NCBI RefSeq assembly: GCF_002796605.1
Contig: NZ_CP024923.1
Location: 2,955,001 to 3,019,000, forward strand
Reading direction: 5' to 3'
DNA from: Sphingomonas psychrotolerans
GTDB lineage: Bacteria > Pseudomonadota > Alphaproteobacteria > Sphingomonadales > Sphingomonadaceae
Length of the DNA stretch: 64,000 nucleotides
The position numbers and the translations under genes are program-made. Every line of letters starts with the position of its first letter. Positions within the stretch are counted from its first letter, which is position 1. A model generated the notes under the pieces. That model saw only the letters and a list, made by a program, of their open reading frames with translations, did no database searches and was not told the origin of the DNA. Positions 1-7,623 of this stretch are shown here, one piece after another.

Positions 1-11
1 CGAAAGGCCGA

Positions 12-28
12 GGCGGTTCGACCCCGCC
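12..28 (+). other. tRNA T-arm-like hairpin just upstream of rtcB
   Basis: A 5-bp stem (GGCGG/CCGCC) encloses the 7-base loop TTCGACC, which fits the tRNA T-loop consensus TTCRANY exactly. It is followed by a CCCGGG-TTCG-CCCGGG hairpin at 29-44. The window begins too close to show the rest of the molecule and no encoded CCA follows. It may be the 3' part of a tRNA or of a tRNA-like RNA, or chance in GC-rich DNA. Confidence 0.3.
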
Positions 29-98
29 CCCGGGTTCGCCCGGGATGTCTCGCCAATTTTCGTCGCCGGCACCATGATCGCATTTGAGGGAGGTCGAG

Positions 99-1325
99 AT
101 GACCGAGGCTTTGTATGATTTCCAGCACGTCGAAGGTGGCGTGCCGATCAAGATGTGGACCCGTGGCGTGCCGGTCGAGGACGGTGCGCGCGCCCAGCTT
201 GCACGTGCGGCGCAGATGCCGTTCGTGTTCAAGCACGTGGCCGCGATGCCCGATGTCCATATCGGCATCGGCGCGACTGTCGGCTCGGTGATCCCGACCA
301 AGGGCGCGGTGATCCCGGCGGCGGTGGGCGTCGACATCGGCTGCGGCATGATGGCGGCGCGCACCTCGCTGGTGGCGAGCGACCTGCCCGACAATCTGGA
401 GGCGATCCGTTCGGCCATCGAGCAGGCGGTGCCGCACGGGCGTTCGGTGGGGCGCAGCAAGCGTGATACCGGTTCCTGGGGCAGCCCGCCGCCCGCGATC
501 GTCGAGGCCTGGGCGACGCTCGCCCAGCGCTTCGATAAGATCACCGACAAATATCCGCGGCTCAAGAACACCAACAACCTGGTGCATCTGGGTACGCTGG
601 GCACGGGCAACCACTTCATCGAGCTGTGCCTCGACCAGGACCAGCGCGTGTGGGTGATGCTCCATTCGGGTTCGCGCGGCGTCGGCAACGCGATCGGCAG
701 CTATTTCATCGAGCTGGCGAAGCAGGACATGCGCAAGTGGCACATCAACCTGCCCGACGAGAACCTCGCTTATTTCCCGGAGGGAACCGATCATTTCGAC
801 GATTATGTCGAGGCGGTCGGCTGGGCGCAGGACTTCGCGGCGCTGAACCGGCGGATGATGATGACCAACGTCATCCGCGCGCTGCGGGGCCAGATCGCCA
901 AGCCGTTCGATGCGGAGCTGGAGGCAGTCAACTGCCACCACAACTACGTCCAGCGCGAGAACCACTTCGGTGAGAACGTGCTGGTCACCCGCAAGGGCGC
1001 GGTCCGCGCGGCGAAGGGCGTGCTGGGCATTATCCCCGGATCGATGGGCGCCAAGTCGTTCATTGTCCGGGGGCTGGGCAACCCCGAGTCGTTCGACAGT
1101 TGCAGCCATGGCGCGGGGCGCGTGATGTCCCGCACCGCGGCGAAGAAGCTGGTGACGCTAGACGAGCACATCCGCGACACCGCGGGCGTCGAGTGCCGCA
1201 AGGACGAAGGCGTGATCGACGAAACGCCGAAGGCGTACAAGCCGATCGAGGCCGTGATGGCGGCGCAAGCCGACCTGGTCGAGATCGTCCATACGCTCAA
1301 GCAGGTGGTGTGCGTGAAGGGCTAA
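99..1325 (+). CDS. rtcB: RtcB tRNA-splicing/RNA repair ligase
   Basis: RtcB is a GTP- and Mn-dependent ligase that joins RNA 2',3'-cyclic or 3'-phosphate ends to 5'-OH ends. The 408-residue product has the usual family length. Visible signatures are PDVHIG (about 51-56), the metal-binding GVDIGCGM (D79, C82), the CHHNYVQRENHFG segment, and SHGAGR with the histidine that carries GMP in the family. I chose ATG 99 over an upstream in-frame TTG at 84 because GGGAGG lies 5 bases before it and the N-terminus then matches known RtcB proteins. It is the first gene of a tight same-strand group ending with rtcA. Family assignment is near certain; the cellular substrate is unknown. Confidence 0.97.
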   Translation: MTEALYDFQHVEGGVPIKMWTRGVPVEDGARAQLARAAQMPFVFKHVAAMPDVHIGIGATVGSVIPTKGAVIPAAVGVDIGCGMMAARTSLVASDLPDNLEAIRSAIEQAVPHGRSVGRSKRDTGSWGSPPPAIVEAWATLAQRFDKITDKYPRLKNTNNLVHLGTLGTGNHFIELCLDQDQRVWVMLHSGSRGVGNAIGSYFIELAKQDMRKWHINLPDENLAYFPEGTDHFDDYVEAVGWAQDFAALNRRMMMTNVIRALRGQIAKPFDAELEAVNCHHNYVQRENHFGENVLVTRKGAVRAAKGVLGIIPGSMGAKSFIVRGLGNPESFDSCSHGAGRVMSRTAAKKLVTLDEHIRDTAGVECRKDEGVIDETPKAYKPIEAVMAAQADLVEIVHTLKQVVCVKG

Positions 1326-1378
1326 AAGGCTCTCGTCAGCCTTTGGCGCACACCACCATTTTCCCGAAAGGGCCGAAG

Positions 1379-1822
1379 ATGACCATGGACGTAGCGGCCT
1401 GGCAGCAGGCGGGACACCTCTATGTCTGGCGCTACGCGATCCTCAATCGCAGCCGGCGCGGTTGGCATTTCCATGCCGATCGTGTCGGCTGCGAGTCAGT
1501 TGCGGATCTCATCGACCGCATGGTCGCGGGAGGCGAGCCGAGTCACCGCACGCTGGTGCTTGGCTCGGTGACTCCGGAGACCTGGGCCCTGCCGAACTTC
1601 GGCCCGCCCAAGGGGGACCGGTTCGCGCGGCTGCGGATCGAATATTGGCCCGGGCAGGAAACGCTCGGCATCGAGCCGGTCGAAGACCGGCTGGTCCTTG
1701 GACTTGGGGCGAAGCGTGCCCCGTTTCTGCGGGCCGCGCTGATCGACCTGTCGATCGGGCAAAATGATTTCGGCATCGCTCCGTCGGACGACCGGCACGG
1801 CGATCCCTGGATGTTCTGGTGA
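1379..1822 (+). CDS. Uncharacterised protein inside the rtc operon
   Basis: This 147-residue protein lies 53 bases after rtcB and its stop overlaps the region of the next gene's start, so it is almost certainly co-transcribed with the RNA-repair genes. I do not recognise a family. It has no signal peptide or membrane segment, so it is probably cytosolic. Aromatic residues cluster near the start (YVWRYAI, RRGWHFH) and at the end (GDPWMFW), and a basic motif NRSRRGW is visible at about 25-31. Candidate starts are ATG 1379 and ATG 1385. A role in RNA repair is inferred only from position. Confidence 0.8.
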   Translation: MTMDVAAWQQAGHLYVWRYAILNRSRRGWHFHADRVGCESVADLIDRMVAGGEPSHRTLVLGSVTPETWALPNFGPPKGDRFARLRIEYWPGQETLGIEPVEDRLVLGLGAKRAPFLRAALIDLSIGQNDFGIAPSDDRHGDPWMFW

Positions 1823-1830
1823 GAAGAAAG

Positions 1831-2625
1831 ATGACGCAGGCTGACAAGACCATTCCTCCCGCCGTGCGGCGCGAGATCGAAACCCGCCTCGACCGGATCG
1901 AGGCCGAGCATGGCGTGCGCCTGCTGCTCGCCGTCGAATCCGGCTCCCGCGCCTGGGGCTTTCCCTCGCCCGACAGCGACTATGACGTGCGCTTCCTCTA
2001 TGTCCGGCCGCGCGACTGGTATCTGTCGCTCGTGCCCGGCCGAGACGTGATCGAGACCCCCATCGAGGATGAGATCGATCTGAATGGTTGGGACGTGCGC
2101 AAGGCGCTTACCCTGCTGCTCAAGTCGAACGCGGTGGTGAGCGAATGGGTCGAATCGCCGATCCGCTACCGGCCCGACCATCCCTTTGTCGCCCGGCTGG
2201 GGAGCCTTGCGGACGATCTGCTCAATCCGCGCGCGATTGCCTATCACTATGCGCGATCGGGCAAGCTGGCGGCGGATCGGTGGCTCGATGGTGGGGATGC
2301 GGTGCCGGTGAAGAAGTATTTCTACGCGCTACGCCCTGCGCTGGCGATCCGTGCAATCCGGCTGAACCCGGCATCGCGCCCGCCGATGAACCTGCAGGCG
2401 CTGGTCGCTGCCAGCGATCTGCCGACCATGCTGGTCGAGCAGATCGATGCGCTGGTCGAGGCGAAGGCCCGCACCAACGAACGTGCGAACGGCGCCCGGC
2501 TGCCCGAGATCGACGCGCTGATCCGCGGCGAGCTCGAGCGGGCGGGCGAGCTTCCGGCGCGCAAAGTGCGCGATCGCTTCGTCGATCGCGCGGATCAACT
2601 CTTTCTTGAACTGGCAAACACATGA
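1831..2625 (+). CDS. Predicted nucleotidyltransferase (pol-beta fold, YcgL/COG3541-like)
   Basis: The 264-residue protein carries a minimal nucleotidyltransferase signature near residue 30-50: ESGSRAWGF followed by SPDSDYDVRF, that is, the G-S and DxD metal-binding pattern. The family is often found next to rtcB/rtcA and is presumed to act on RNA ends or nucleotides, but its reaction is not established. ATG 1831 is preceded by AGAAGAAAG; an in-frame GTG at 1819 overlaps the previous stop and is less likely. Its stop overlaps the rtcA start by four bases (ATGA), indicating translational coupling. Confidence 0.85.
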   Translation: MTQADKTIPPAVRREIETRLDRIEAEHGVRLLLAVESGSRAWGFPSPDSDYDVRFLYVRPRDWYLSLVPGRDVIETPIEDEIDLNGWDVRKALTLLLKSNAVVSEWVESPIRYRPDHPFVARLGSLADDLLNPRAIAYHYARSGKLAADRWLDGGDAVPVKKYFYALRPALAIRAIRLNPASRPPMNLQALVAASDLPTMLVEQIDALVEAKARTNERANGARLPEIDALIRGELERAGELPARKVRDRFVDRADQLFLELANT

Positions 2626-3647
2626 TCGTCATCGACGGATCGGAAGGCGAGGGCGGCGGGCAGGTGGTGCGCAATTCCTGCGCACTGTCGCTCGTCACCG
2701 GGCAGCCCTTCCGCATCACCAATGCGCGCGGCAAGCGCCAGAAGCCGGGGCTGATGCGCCAGCACGTCACTGCAATCGAGGCGGCGTGCGCGATCGGTGG
2801 CGCCGTCTGCGAAGGCGTGGCGGTCGGTGCGTCCGACTTCACCTTCACCCCCGGCCGTGTCACGCCCGGCGAGTATCATTTCGCGGTGGGCACTGCGGGA
2901 AGCACCGGGCTGGTCTTCCAGACGCTGCTGATGCCGCTGCTGCTGGCCGGCGGACCCTCGCGGCTCGTCCTCGAGGGCGGTACCCACAACATGCTGGCGC
3001 CGCCGTTCGACTTCATGGCGAAGGCGTTCGTGCCGGTGGTGCGGCGGATGGGCGCGCAGATCGAGATGCGGCTGGTTCGCCATGGCTTCTATCCACGCGG
3101 TGGAGGACGGATAGAAGTAGATATCGGCCCGGGCACGCTGGCGCCGGTCGATTGCCTCGATCGTGGCGCGCTCCGCTCCGTCTCGGGTACGGCATTGTTC
3201 GCGGCGCTGGCGCACAACATCGCGGAGCGCGAAATCGTGACCGCACGCAAGTTGCTGCCGGACTGGCCGGAGGATGCCTTCGCTGTTCGACAGCTTCCGG
3301 ACGAGCAAGGCCCGGGCAATGTCTTGTTGCTGGAGGCGGTGTTCGAGCATGCCACCGAGATCGTCACGGGTTTCGGCAAGTTGGGCGTGTCGGCGGAATC
3401 GCTCGCCAAGACAGCTGCGCATCGCATGGCCGGGTTTCTGGCTTCCGATGCATTCGCAGGACCTTATCTGGCAGACCAGCTTTTGCTGCCTTTCGCGCTG
3501 GCGGGAAGTGGTAGCTTTACTACGGTGAAACCGAGCCAGCATGCGCTTACCGCACGCGACATCATCGAGCGCTTCACCGGCCAGCGCTGGGTGTTCGAAC
3601 AGCAATCGAACGGCTGCCACCTGGTGCGGCGAAAGCGCGACGCTTGA
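2622..3647 (+). CDS. rtcA: RNA 3'-terminal phosphate cyclase
   Basis: RtcA converts RNA 3'-phosphate ends to 2',3'-cyclic phosphates using ATP, making substrates for RtcB. The 341-residue product matches the family length. It begins with the typical IDGSEGEGGGQVVRNS motif, contains HFAVGTAGSTGLVFQ at about 86-100, EGGTHN near 118, FYPRGGG near 157, and QHALTARD at the end with H307 in the position of the adenylylated histidine. It is the last gene of the operon and is followed within 10 bases by a strong terminator hairpin. Confidence 0.97.
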   Translation: MIVIDGSEGEGGGQVVRNSCALSLVTGQPFRITNARGKRQKPGLMRQHVTAIEAACAIGGAVCEGVAVGASDFTFTPGRVTPGEYHFAVGTAGSTGLVFQTLLMPLLLAGGPSRLVLEGGTHNMLAPPFDFMAKAFVPVVRRMGAQIEMRLVRHGFYPRGGGRIEVDIGPGTLAPVDCLDRGALRSVSGTALFAALAHNIAEREIVTARKLLPDWPEDAFAVRQLPDEQGPGNVLLLEAVFEHATEIVTGFGKLGVSAESLAKTAAHRMAGFLASDAFAGPYLADQLLLPFALAGSGSFTTVKPSQHALTARDIIERFTGQRWVFEQQSNGCHLVRRKRDA

Positions 3648-3654
3648 TTCCTCC

Positions 3655-3689
3655 ACCCGCTCCTCATCGGATGGAGCGGGTACCTTTTT
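3655..3689 (+). terminator. Rho-independent terminator after rtcA
   Basis: A perfect 9-bp inverted repeat ACCCGCTCC/GGAGCGGGT with a 9-base loop is followed by ACC and five T. It ends the rtcB-rtcA transcription unit. Confidence 0.85.
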
Positions 3690-4064
3690 ACGGAAGGCTG
3701 CCAATCCCCATGAGAAGTCGGCGCGTGTCCAGGAAGTCGGTCCGGCGATAGGCCGCTTCGTGCTCTTCATGAACTAGCACGGCCGCCTTACGGATCGTTG
3801 GGATCAACTGACGCTCCTGCTTTCGCTCGGCAACCGGATCGATTCTTGCGTGATTCTCTTCCTCGCAAGGAACGCGGCTTCCCGCGCGTCTGCGAGCGAC
3901 ACAGAGCGCAAGGACCCCAAGCCGATTTCTCGGCGACGTCCGCCTGATGGAACTCGCAGGAGCCAGCGTCCCGAATCTTTGCCGTTCAGTTCGAGGAACA
4001 GCCCATCGCCATCAGAATATCGCCCCGGCTCAGCCAAGGCCTTGGATGGAGTGAGCTTTCCCAT
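3688..4064 (-). pseudogene. Truncated, frameshifted P4-type tyrosine integrase
   Basis: The first reading frame (ATG at 4064) starts MGKLTPSKALAEPGRYSDGD and continues with GLGSLRSVSLADAREAA, the Arm-DNA-binding N-terminus (DUF4102) of P4-like phage/island integrases. Near 3855 the homology passes to another frame, which reads IDPVAERKQERQ and then VHEEHEAAYRR, again typical of these integrases, and stops at 3688. The core-binding and catalytic domains (R-H-R-Y) are gone. So it carries one frameshift and a large 3' deletion. It lies directly downstream of the 3' end of tRNA-Ser on the same strand, the usual place for an island integrase. Not functional. Confidence 0.85.
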
Positions 4065-4200
4065 CCCGTCTCACCGAAATTACCACACTTTTGGGGGTGG
4101 TGTCGGATCTTCTGAAATCCAGCAGGACGAAAAAAACCGCTGATTTCTGCGGCTTATTGCGGATTCTGAGGGTATTGGCGAGCCTTGGAAAAGGCGTAGT

Positions 4201-4291
4201 TGGCGGAGCGGGAGGGATTCGAACCCTCGATACGCTTTTGGCGTATACTCACTTTCCAGGCGAGCGCCTTCGACCACTCGGCCACCGCTCC
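4201..4291 (-). tRNA. tRNA-Ser (anticodon GGA)
   Basis: On the minus strand the sequence folds as a class II tRNA. The acceptor GGAGCGG (4285-4291) pairs with CCGCTCC, with discriminator G and an encoded CCA (4201-4203). The anticodon loop CTGGAAA gives anticodon GGA. There is a long variable arm (TACGCC...) and a T-arm GAGGG-TTCGAAT-CCCTC. The length of 91 bases including CCA is normal for tRNA-Ser. The adjoining integrase remnant suggests that its 3' end served as an attachment site. Confidence 0.96.
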
Positions 4292-4367
4292 GCATACCCC
4301 GGAAGGCGCGGCCCTAGCCCGTGCGGGCGGGCTAGGCAAGCGCGGGCGCGCGTGCCAGTCTCGCATT

Positions 4368-5243
4368 ATGCTCAAGCCCCTGCTCGCGCTTTCCGCCCTC
4401 ACCGCCGCCGTCCCGGCAATTGCCCAGACCGCGCCCGCCGCCCCGACCGCAGCCGATGCCGCCGCGTCGGATTGGCAACCCATTCCCGACAACGAACTGC
4501 TGGTGATGACGCTGCGTGGCGGGCATCAGGTCTTCATCCGGCTCGCTCCGCGCTATGCGCCCGCGCACGTCGCCAATATCCGCAAGCTCGCCGAGGCGCG
4601 TTGGTGGGACGGCACCAGCGTCTATCGCGTGCAGGACAATTATGTCGCCCAATGGGGCGGCGGCGATGACAAGACCACGTTGCCGCCGACGGTGATCGAG
4701 AATCCGCCTGCCGAATATGAATGGAGCCGCTACGATGGCGTCACCAATTTCGCGCGCGCCGATCCCTATGCCGTGAAGACCGGGCACAGCGCCGATGGCT
4801 GGCCGCTCGCCACCGACGGCAAGACGAGCTGGCTCACACATTGCTATGGCATGGTCGGCGTGGCCCGCGATCTCGCGCCGAGCACCGGCAGCGGCGCCGA
4901 ACTCTATACCGTGATCGGACATGCGCCGCGCCATCTCGATCGCAACATTGCGATCGTCGGACGCGTCGTCGAGGGAATCCAGTGGCTCTCGGCGCTGCCG
5001 CGCGGCGGCGGAAGTTTGGGCGTCTACGAGAATCCCGCCGAGCGCGTTCCGATCCTCTCCGCCCGGCTCGCCAGCCAGCTGCCCGAGGACGAGCGTCCGC
5101 ATTTCCAGGTCCGCGCCACCGACAATGAACGCTTCGCCGCGTGGCTGAGCGAGCGCGAGAATCGCAAGCCGCCCTTCTTCACCATGCCCGCAGGCGGCGC
5201 CGACATCTGCAATGCACAGGCGCCGATCCGCCGCGCACCGTGA
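4368..5243 (+). CDS. Secreted cyclophilin-type peptidyl-prolyl isomerase
   Basis: The 291-residue protein has a cleavable signal peptide (MLKPLLALSALTAAVPAIAQ, cut after AQ), so it acts in the periplasm. The mature part is a cyclophilin-like domain beginning DNELLVMTLRGGHQVFIRLAP, a strand pattern typical of bacterial cyclophilins, with APAHVANIRKLAEARWWDGTS-like text and a VIGHAPRHLDRN segment. Family function is cis-trans isomerisation of X-Pro bonds during protein folding. The longer frame upstream runs antisense through the tRNA and is discarded. The active-site residues are not all canonical, so catalytic activity is likely but unproven. Confidence 0.85.
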   Translation: MLKPLLALSALTAAVPAIAQTAPAAPTAADAAASDWQPIPDNELLVMTLRGGHQVFIRLAPRYAPAHVANIRKLAEARWWDGTSVYRVQDNYVAQWGGGDDKTTLPPTVIENPPAEYEWSRYDGVTNFARADPYAVKTGHSADGWPLATDGKTSWLTHCYGMVGVARDLAPSTGSGAELYTVIGHAPRHLDRNIAIVGRVVEGIQWLSALPRGGGSLGVYENPAERVPILSARLASQLPEDERPHFQVRATDNERFAAWLSERENRKPPFFTMPAGGADICNAQAPIRRAP

Positions 5244-5244
5244 A

Positions 5245-5838
5245 TTATTTGCCGACCCAGTCGGCGACCTCGGTAGCGACCTGGTTCGCGGCCTGGTTGA
5301 GCGCCACGCCTACCGCGGCCGCCTCGATCTCGGTCACCGCCACGCGCGCCTCGAAGCGGCGCTTCTCGACCACGGTCTCGGGTCCACGGATCAATGCAGC
5401 GTCATAGGTCACCACGACCTCTTTGGCCTCTTCCTCCACGCCGAAGCGGCGCAGCTCGCCCATCAGATAGGCGCCGGGATCCGTGAGCGACTGACGCGAA
5501 CTCAGCACCAGCCGGCCCGTACGGGCAGTGATCGTGTCGCCGAGCAGGCGCTGGAGCAGCTGCGACGGGCGCTCGACCCATTGCGCGTCCTTGACGAAAG
5601 CGATGGCAGTGCCGCCCGAATGCACCGGCACGCGCGAAGAGGCGAGTTCCTGCGGCAGCGACGGCACGGCGACCGTGATCGTCGCCGCGACGTTCGAACG
5701 CTGCGATTCGCCGACCGGCAGCGTGGCCGTGGGGGTCAGTGTCAGCAGCGATTTGGGCGGCTTGCCGCCGAACGAGATGCAGCCGCTCAAGGAGGCCGCG
5801 AGCAGCGGCATGGCGAGAAGCAAAGCGCGCTTGTTCAT
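5245..5838 (-). CDS. ABC-transport auxiliary lipoprotein of the Mla-type system
   Basis: The protein starts MNKRALLLAMPLLAASLSGC, a lipoprotein signal with lipobox LSGC, so it is lipid-anchored. The body (RVPVHSGGTAIAFVKDAQWVERPSQ and a later AYLMGELRRFGVE) fits the ABC_trans_aux family, which accompanies MCE/Mla transporters in many alphaproteobacteria. It is the last gene of the mlaE-mlaF-mlaD operon and may pass phospholipid or brace the complex in the periplasm. Starts at 5838, 5841 and 5850 are in frame; GAGGA at suitable distance favours 5838. The mlaD stop overlaps the most upstream ATG. Confidence 0.86.
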   Translation of the reverse strand: MNKRALLLAMPLLAASLSGCISFGGKPPKSLLTLTPTATLPVGESQRSNVAATITVAVPSLPQELASSRVPVHSGGTAIAFVKDAQWVERPSQLLQRLLGDTITARTGRLVLSSRQSLTDPGAYLMGELRRFGVEEEAKEVVVTYDAALIRGPETVVEKRRFEARVAVTEIEAAAVGVALNQAANQVATEVADWVGK

Positions 5839-5846
5839 CATGGTCC

Positions 5847-6809
5847 TCATTTGGGCTTGTAGTCGGGCAGCTTGGGCGATCCGACGAGGCTGGATGCGCC
5901 GCCCTGATCGAGCTTTTCGGCAACCGAGGCGAGGCTGGTCGACATCACCCGCAGATCCTGGACGAGCTGGCCGATCTCGGGGATCGTCTTCTTCGACAGC
6001 GCCTGCAGTCCGGGCCGGGCATCGCCGATCGTCGCATCCAGCGTCTCCATCGACTTGCGCGCCGAGCCGATCGTGCGGTTGAGATTGGCGATCGTCGGGC
6101 GGACGTCCTCGGCGATCACCCCGTTGGTCGTCGTGGCCAGCTTGCCGAGCTCTTCGGTCGCCAACCCGAACTTCTGGATCGCGATCCGGGTCTCGGCGAG
6201 CGTCGCGGCGATCTCCGGCCCGCGGTCGGCGAGCGCGTCGGTGAGCCGGTTGGTATTGGCGAGGATGCCGGCGATCGAATTCTGGTTCCTGTCGCCGAGG
6301 AGCTCGCCAAGGCGTTCGGTCAGGGTTGAGATGCGCTCGAGTAGCTGCGGGGCCGAGCTCAAAAGCGCGCCGAGGCCGCCCTGCTTGGTCGGGATCACCG
6401 GCACGCCGAGCGGGCAGGCTGCGCGCGGGTTCTGCTCGGGGCAGCGGATCGACGGGGCGCCCTTGACGGCGCCGTCGAGCTGCACGGTGCTCGGTCCGGT
6501 AAAACTGCCCTGGATCGAGGCAGTTGTGCCTTCGAGGATCGGCACGTCATCGTTGACGCTGATGCGGACGCGGACGAGGCTGGGATCAGGCTTCCAGAAC
6601 GAGATTTCCTTCACCTGCCCCGAAGGCACGCCCGAAAAGCTCACCGCCGAGCCCGGGTTGAGCCCGTCCACCGCCTGCTTGAAGAAGATGTCGTACTGGC
6701 GCTCGTTGCCACCGCCCAGCCGCGCCAGCCAGACGATGAACAAGGCCAGCACCGCGAGCAGGATCAGCACCACGGCGCCGACGAGTACATGGTTCGATCG
6801 CGTTTCCAT
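5847..6809 (-). CDS. mlaD: MlaD-like MCE-domain substrate-binding protein
   Basis: The 320-residue protein has one N-terminal membrane helix (about 8-29) and then an MCE domain with the characteristic FKQAVDGLNPGSAVSFSGVPSGQV motif near 45-68. A long helical region follows (about 165-310), rich in TL, LA and heptad-like repeats, as in MCE proteins that form hexameric tunnels. It binds phospholipid in the inner-membrane Mla complex. It sits between mlaF (7 bases upstream) and the lipoprotein gene. Confidence 0.92.
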   Translation of the reverse strand: METRSNHVLVGAVVLILLAVLALFIVWLARLGGGNERQYDIFFKQAVDGLNPGSAVSFSGVPSGQVKEISFWKPDPSLVRVRISVNDDVPILEGTTASIQGSFTGPSTVQLDGAVKGAPSIRCPEQNPRAACPLGVPVIPTKQGGLGALLSSAPQLLERISTLTERLGELLGDRNQNSIAGILANTNRLTDALADRGPEIAATLAETRIAIQKFGLATEELGKLATTTNGVIAEDVRPTIANLNRTIGSARKSMETLDATIGDARPGLQALSKKTIPEIGQLVQDLRVMSTSLASVAEKLDQGGASSLVGSPKLPDYKPK

Positions 6810-6816
6810 CAGAGCC

Positions 6817-7623
6817 TCATGTCCTCGCTTGCGCCCGCTCGGCGCTGGCGACCGCGGCGCGTCCGCGCGGCCCCTTGAAATATTCCTGGATCCACGGGTG
6901 ATCCAGCGCGAGCAGTTCGTCGATCGTGCCGACGGCGATCACGCGCTTGTCGGCGAGCACCGCGACGCGGTCGCATATCGCATACAGCGTATCGAGGTCG
7001 TGCGTGATCAGGAAAACCGTCAGCCCCAGAGTTTTCTGGAGCGACGCAGTGAGCTCGTCGAACGCCGCCGCGCCGATCGGGTCGAGCCCCGCCGTCGGTT
7101 CGTCGAGGAATAGCAGCTCCGGATCGAGTGCCAGCGCGCGGGCAAGTCCCGCTCGCTTCTTCATGCCGCCGGAAAGTTCGGCTGGGAATTTGGGGCCGGC
7201 ATCGGGTGGGAGGCCGGTCATCACGACCTTGTAGGCCGCAATCTCCTCGAGCAGCGCGCCGTCGAGCCCTGGGTAGAATTCCTTGATGGGCACCTGGACG
7301 TTCTCGGACACAGTCAGAGTCGAGAACAGCGCGCCGCCTTGGAAGAGGATGCCCCAGCGCTTGCGGATTTCGGTGGCCTCGTGCTCTTCGAGGCCGATCG
7401 TCGCTTCGCCAAAGACGCTGATGTCGCCCGCCAGCGGAGGCTGCAGGCCGATGATCGAGCGCATCAGCACTGACTTGCCCGTGCCGGAGCCACCGACGAC
7501 ACCTAGAATCTCGCCGCGGCGGACATCGAGGTCAAGACCGTCGTGCACCAGCTGATCGCCGAAACCGTTCTTGAGGCCCCGAACGGTAATGATCGTTTCA
7601 CCGTTGCCGCGCGCCGGGTTCAT
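6817..7623 (-). CDS. mlaF: MlaF-like ABC transporter ATPase
   Basis: The ATPase (268 residues) drives lipid movement by the Mla complex. Walker A GGSGTGKSV (near residue 45), the Q-loop FQGGALFSTLTV, signature LSGGMKKRAGLARAL, Walker B LLFLDEPTAGLD and switch histidine THDLDT are all present. The signature with MKKR is typical of MlaF. ATG 7623 overlaps the mlaE stop as ATGA, so the start is well supported. Confidence 0.95.
   Translation of the reverse strand: MNPARGNGETIITVRGLKNGFGDQLVHDGLDLDVRRGEILGVVGGSGTGKSVLMRSIIGLQPPLAGDISVFGEATIGLEEHEATEIRKRWGILFQGGALFSTLTVSENVQVPIKEFYPGLDGALLEEIAAYKVVMTGLPPDAGPKFPAELSGGMKKRAGLARALALDPELLFLDEPTAGLDPIGAAAFDELTASLQKTLGLTVFLITHDLDTLYAICDRVAVLADKRVIAVGTIDELLALDHPWIQEYFKGPRGRAAVASAERAQART

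Noticed and set aside
66..82. Sigma-54-like element (GGCAC-N7-GCA spacing) upstream of rtcB
   Set aside because: The GG and GC pairs have correct spacing, and rtc operons are often sigma-54 dependent, but transcription would then begin at about base 92, within the ribosome binding site of rtcB. No room is left for a leader.
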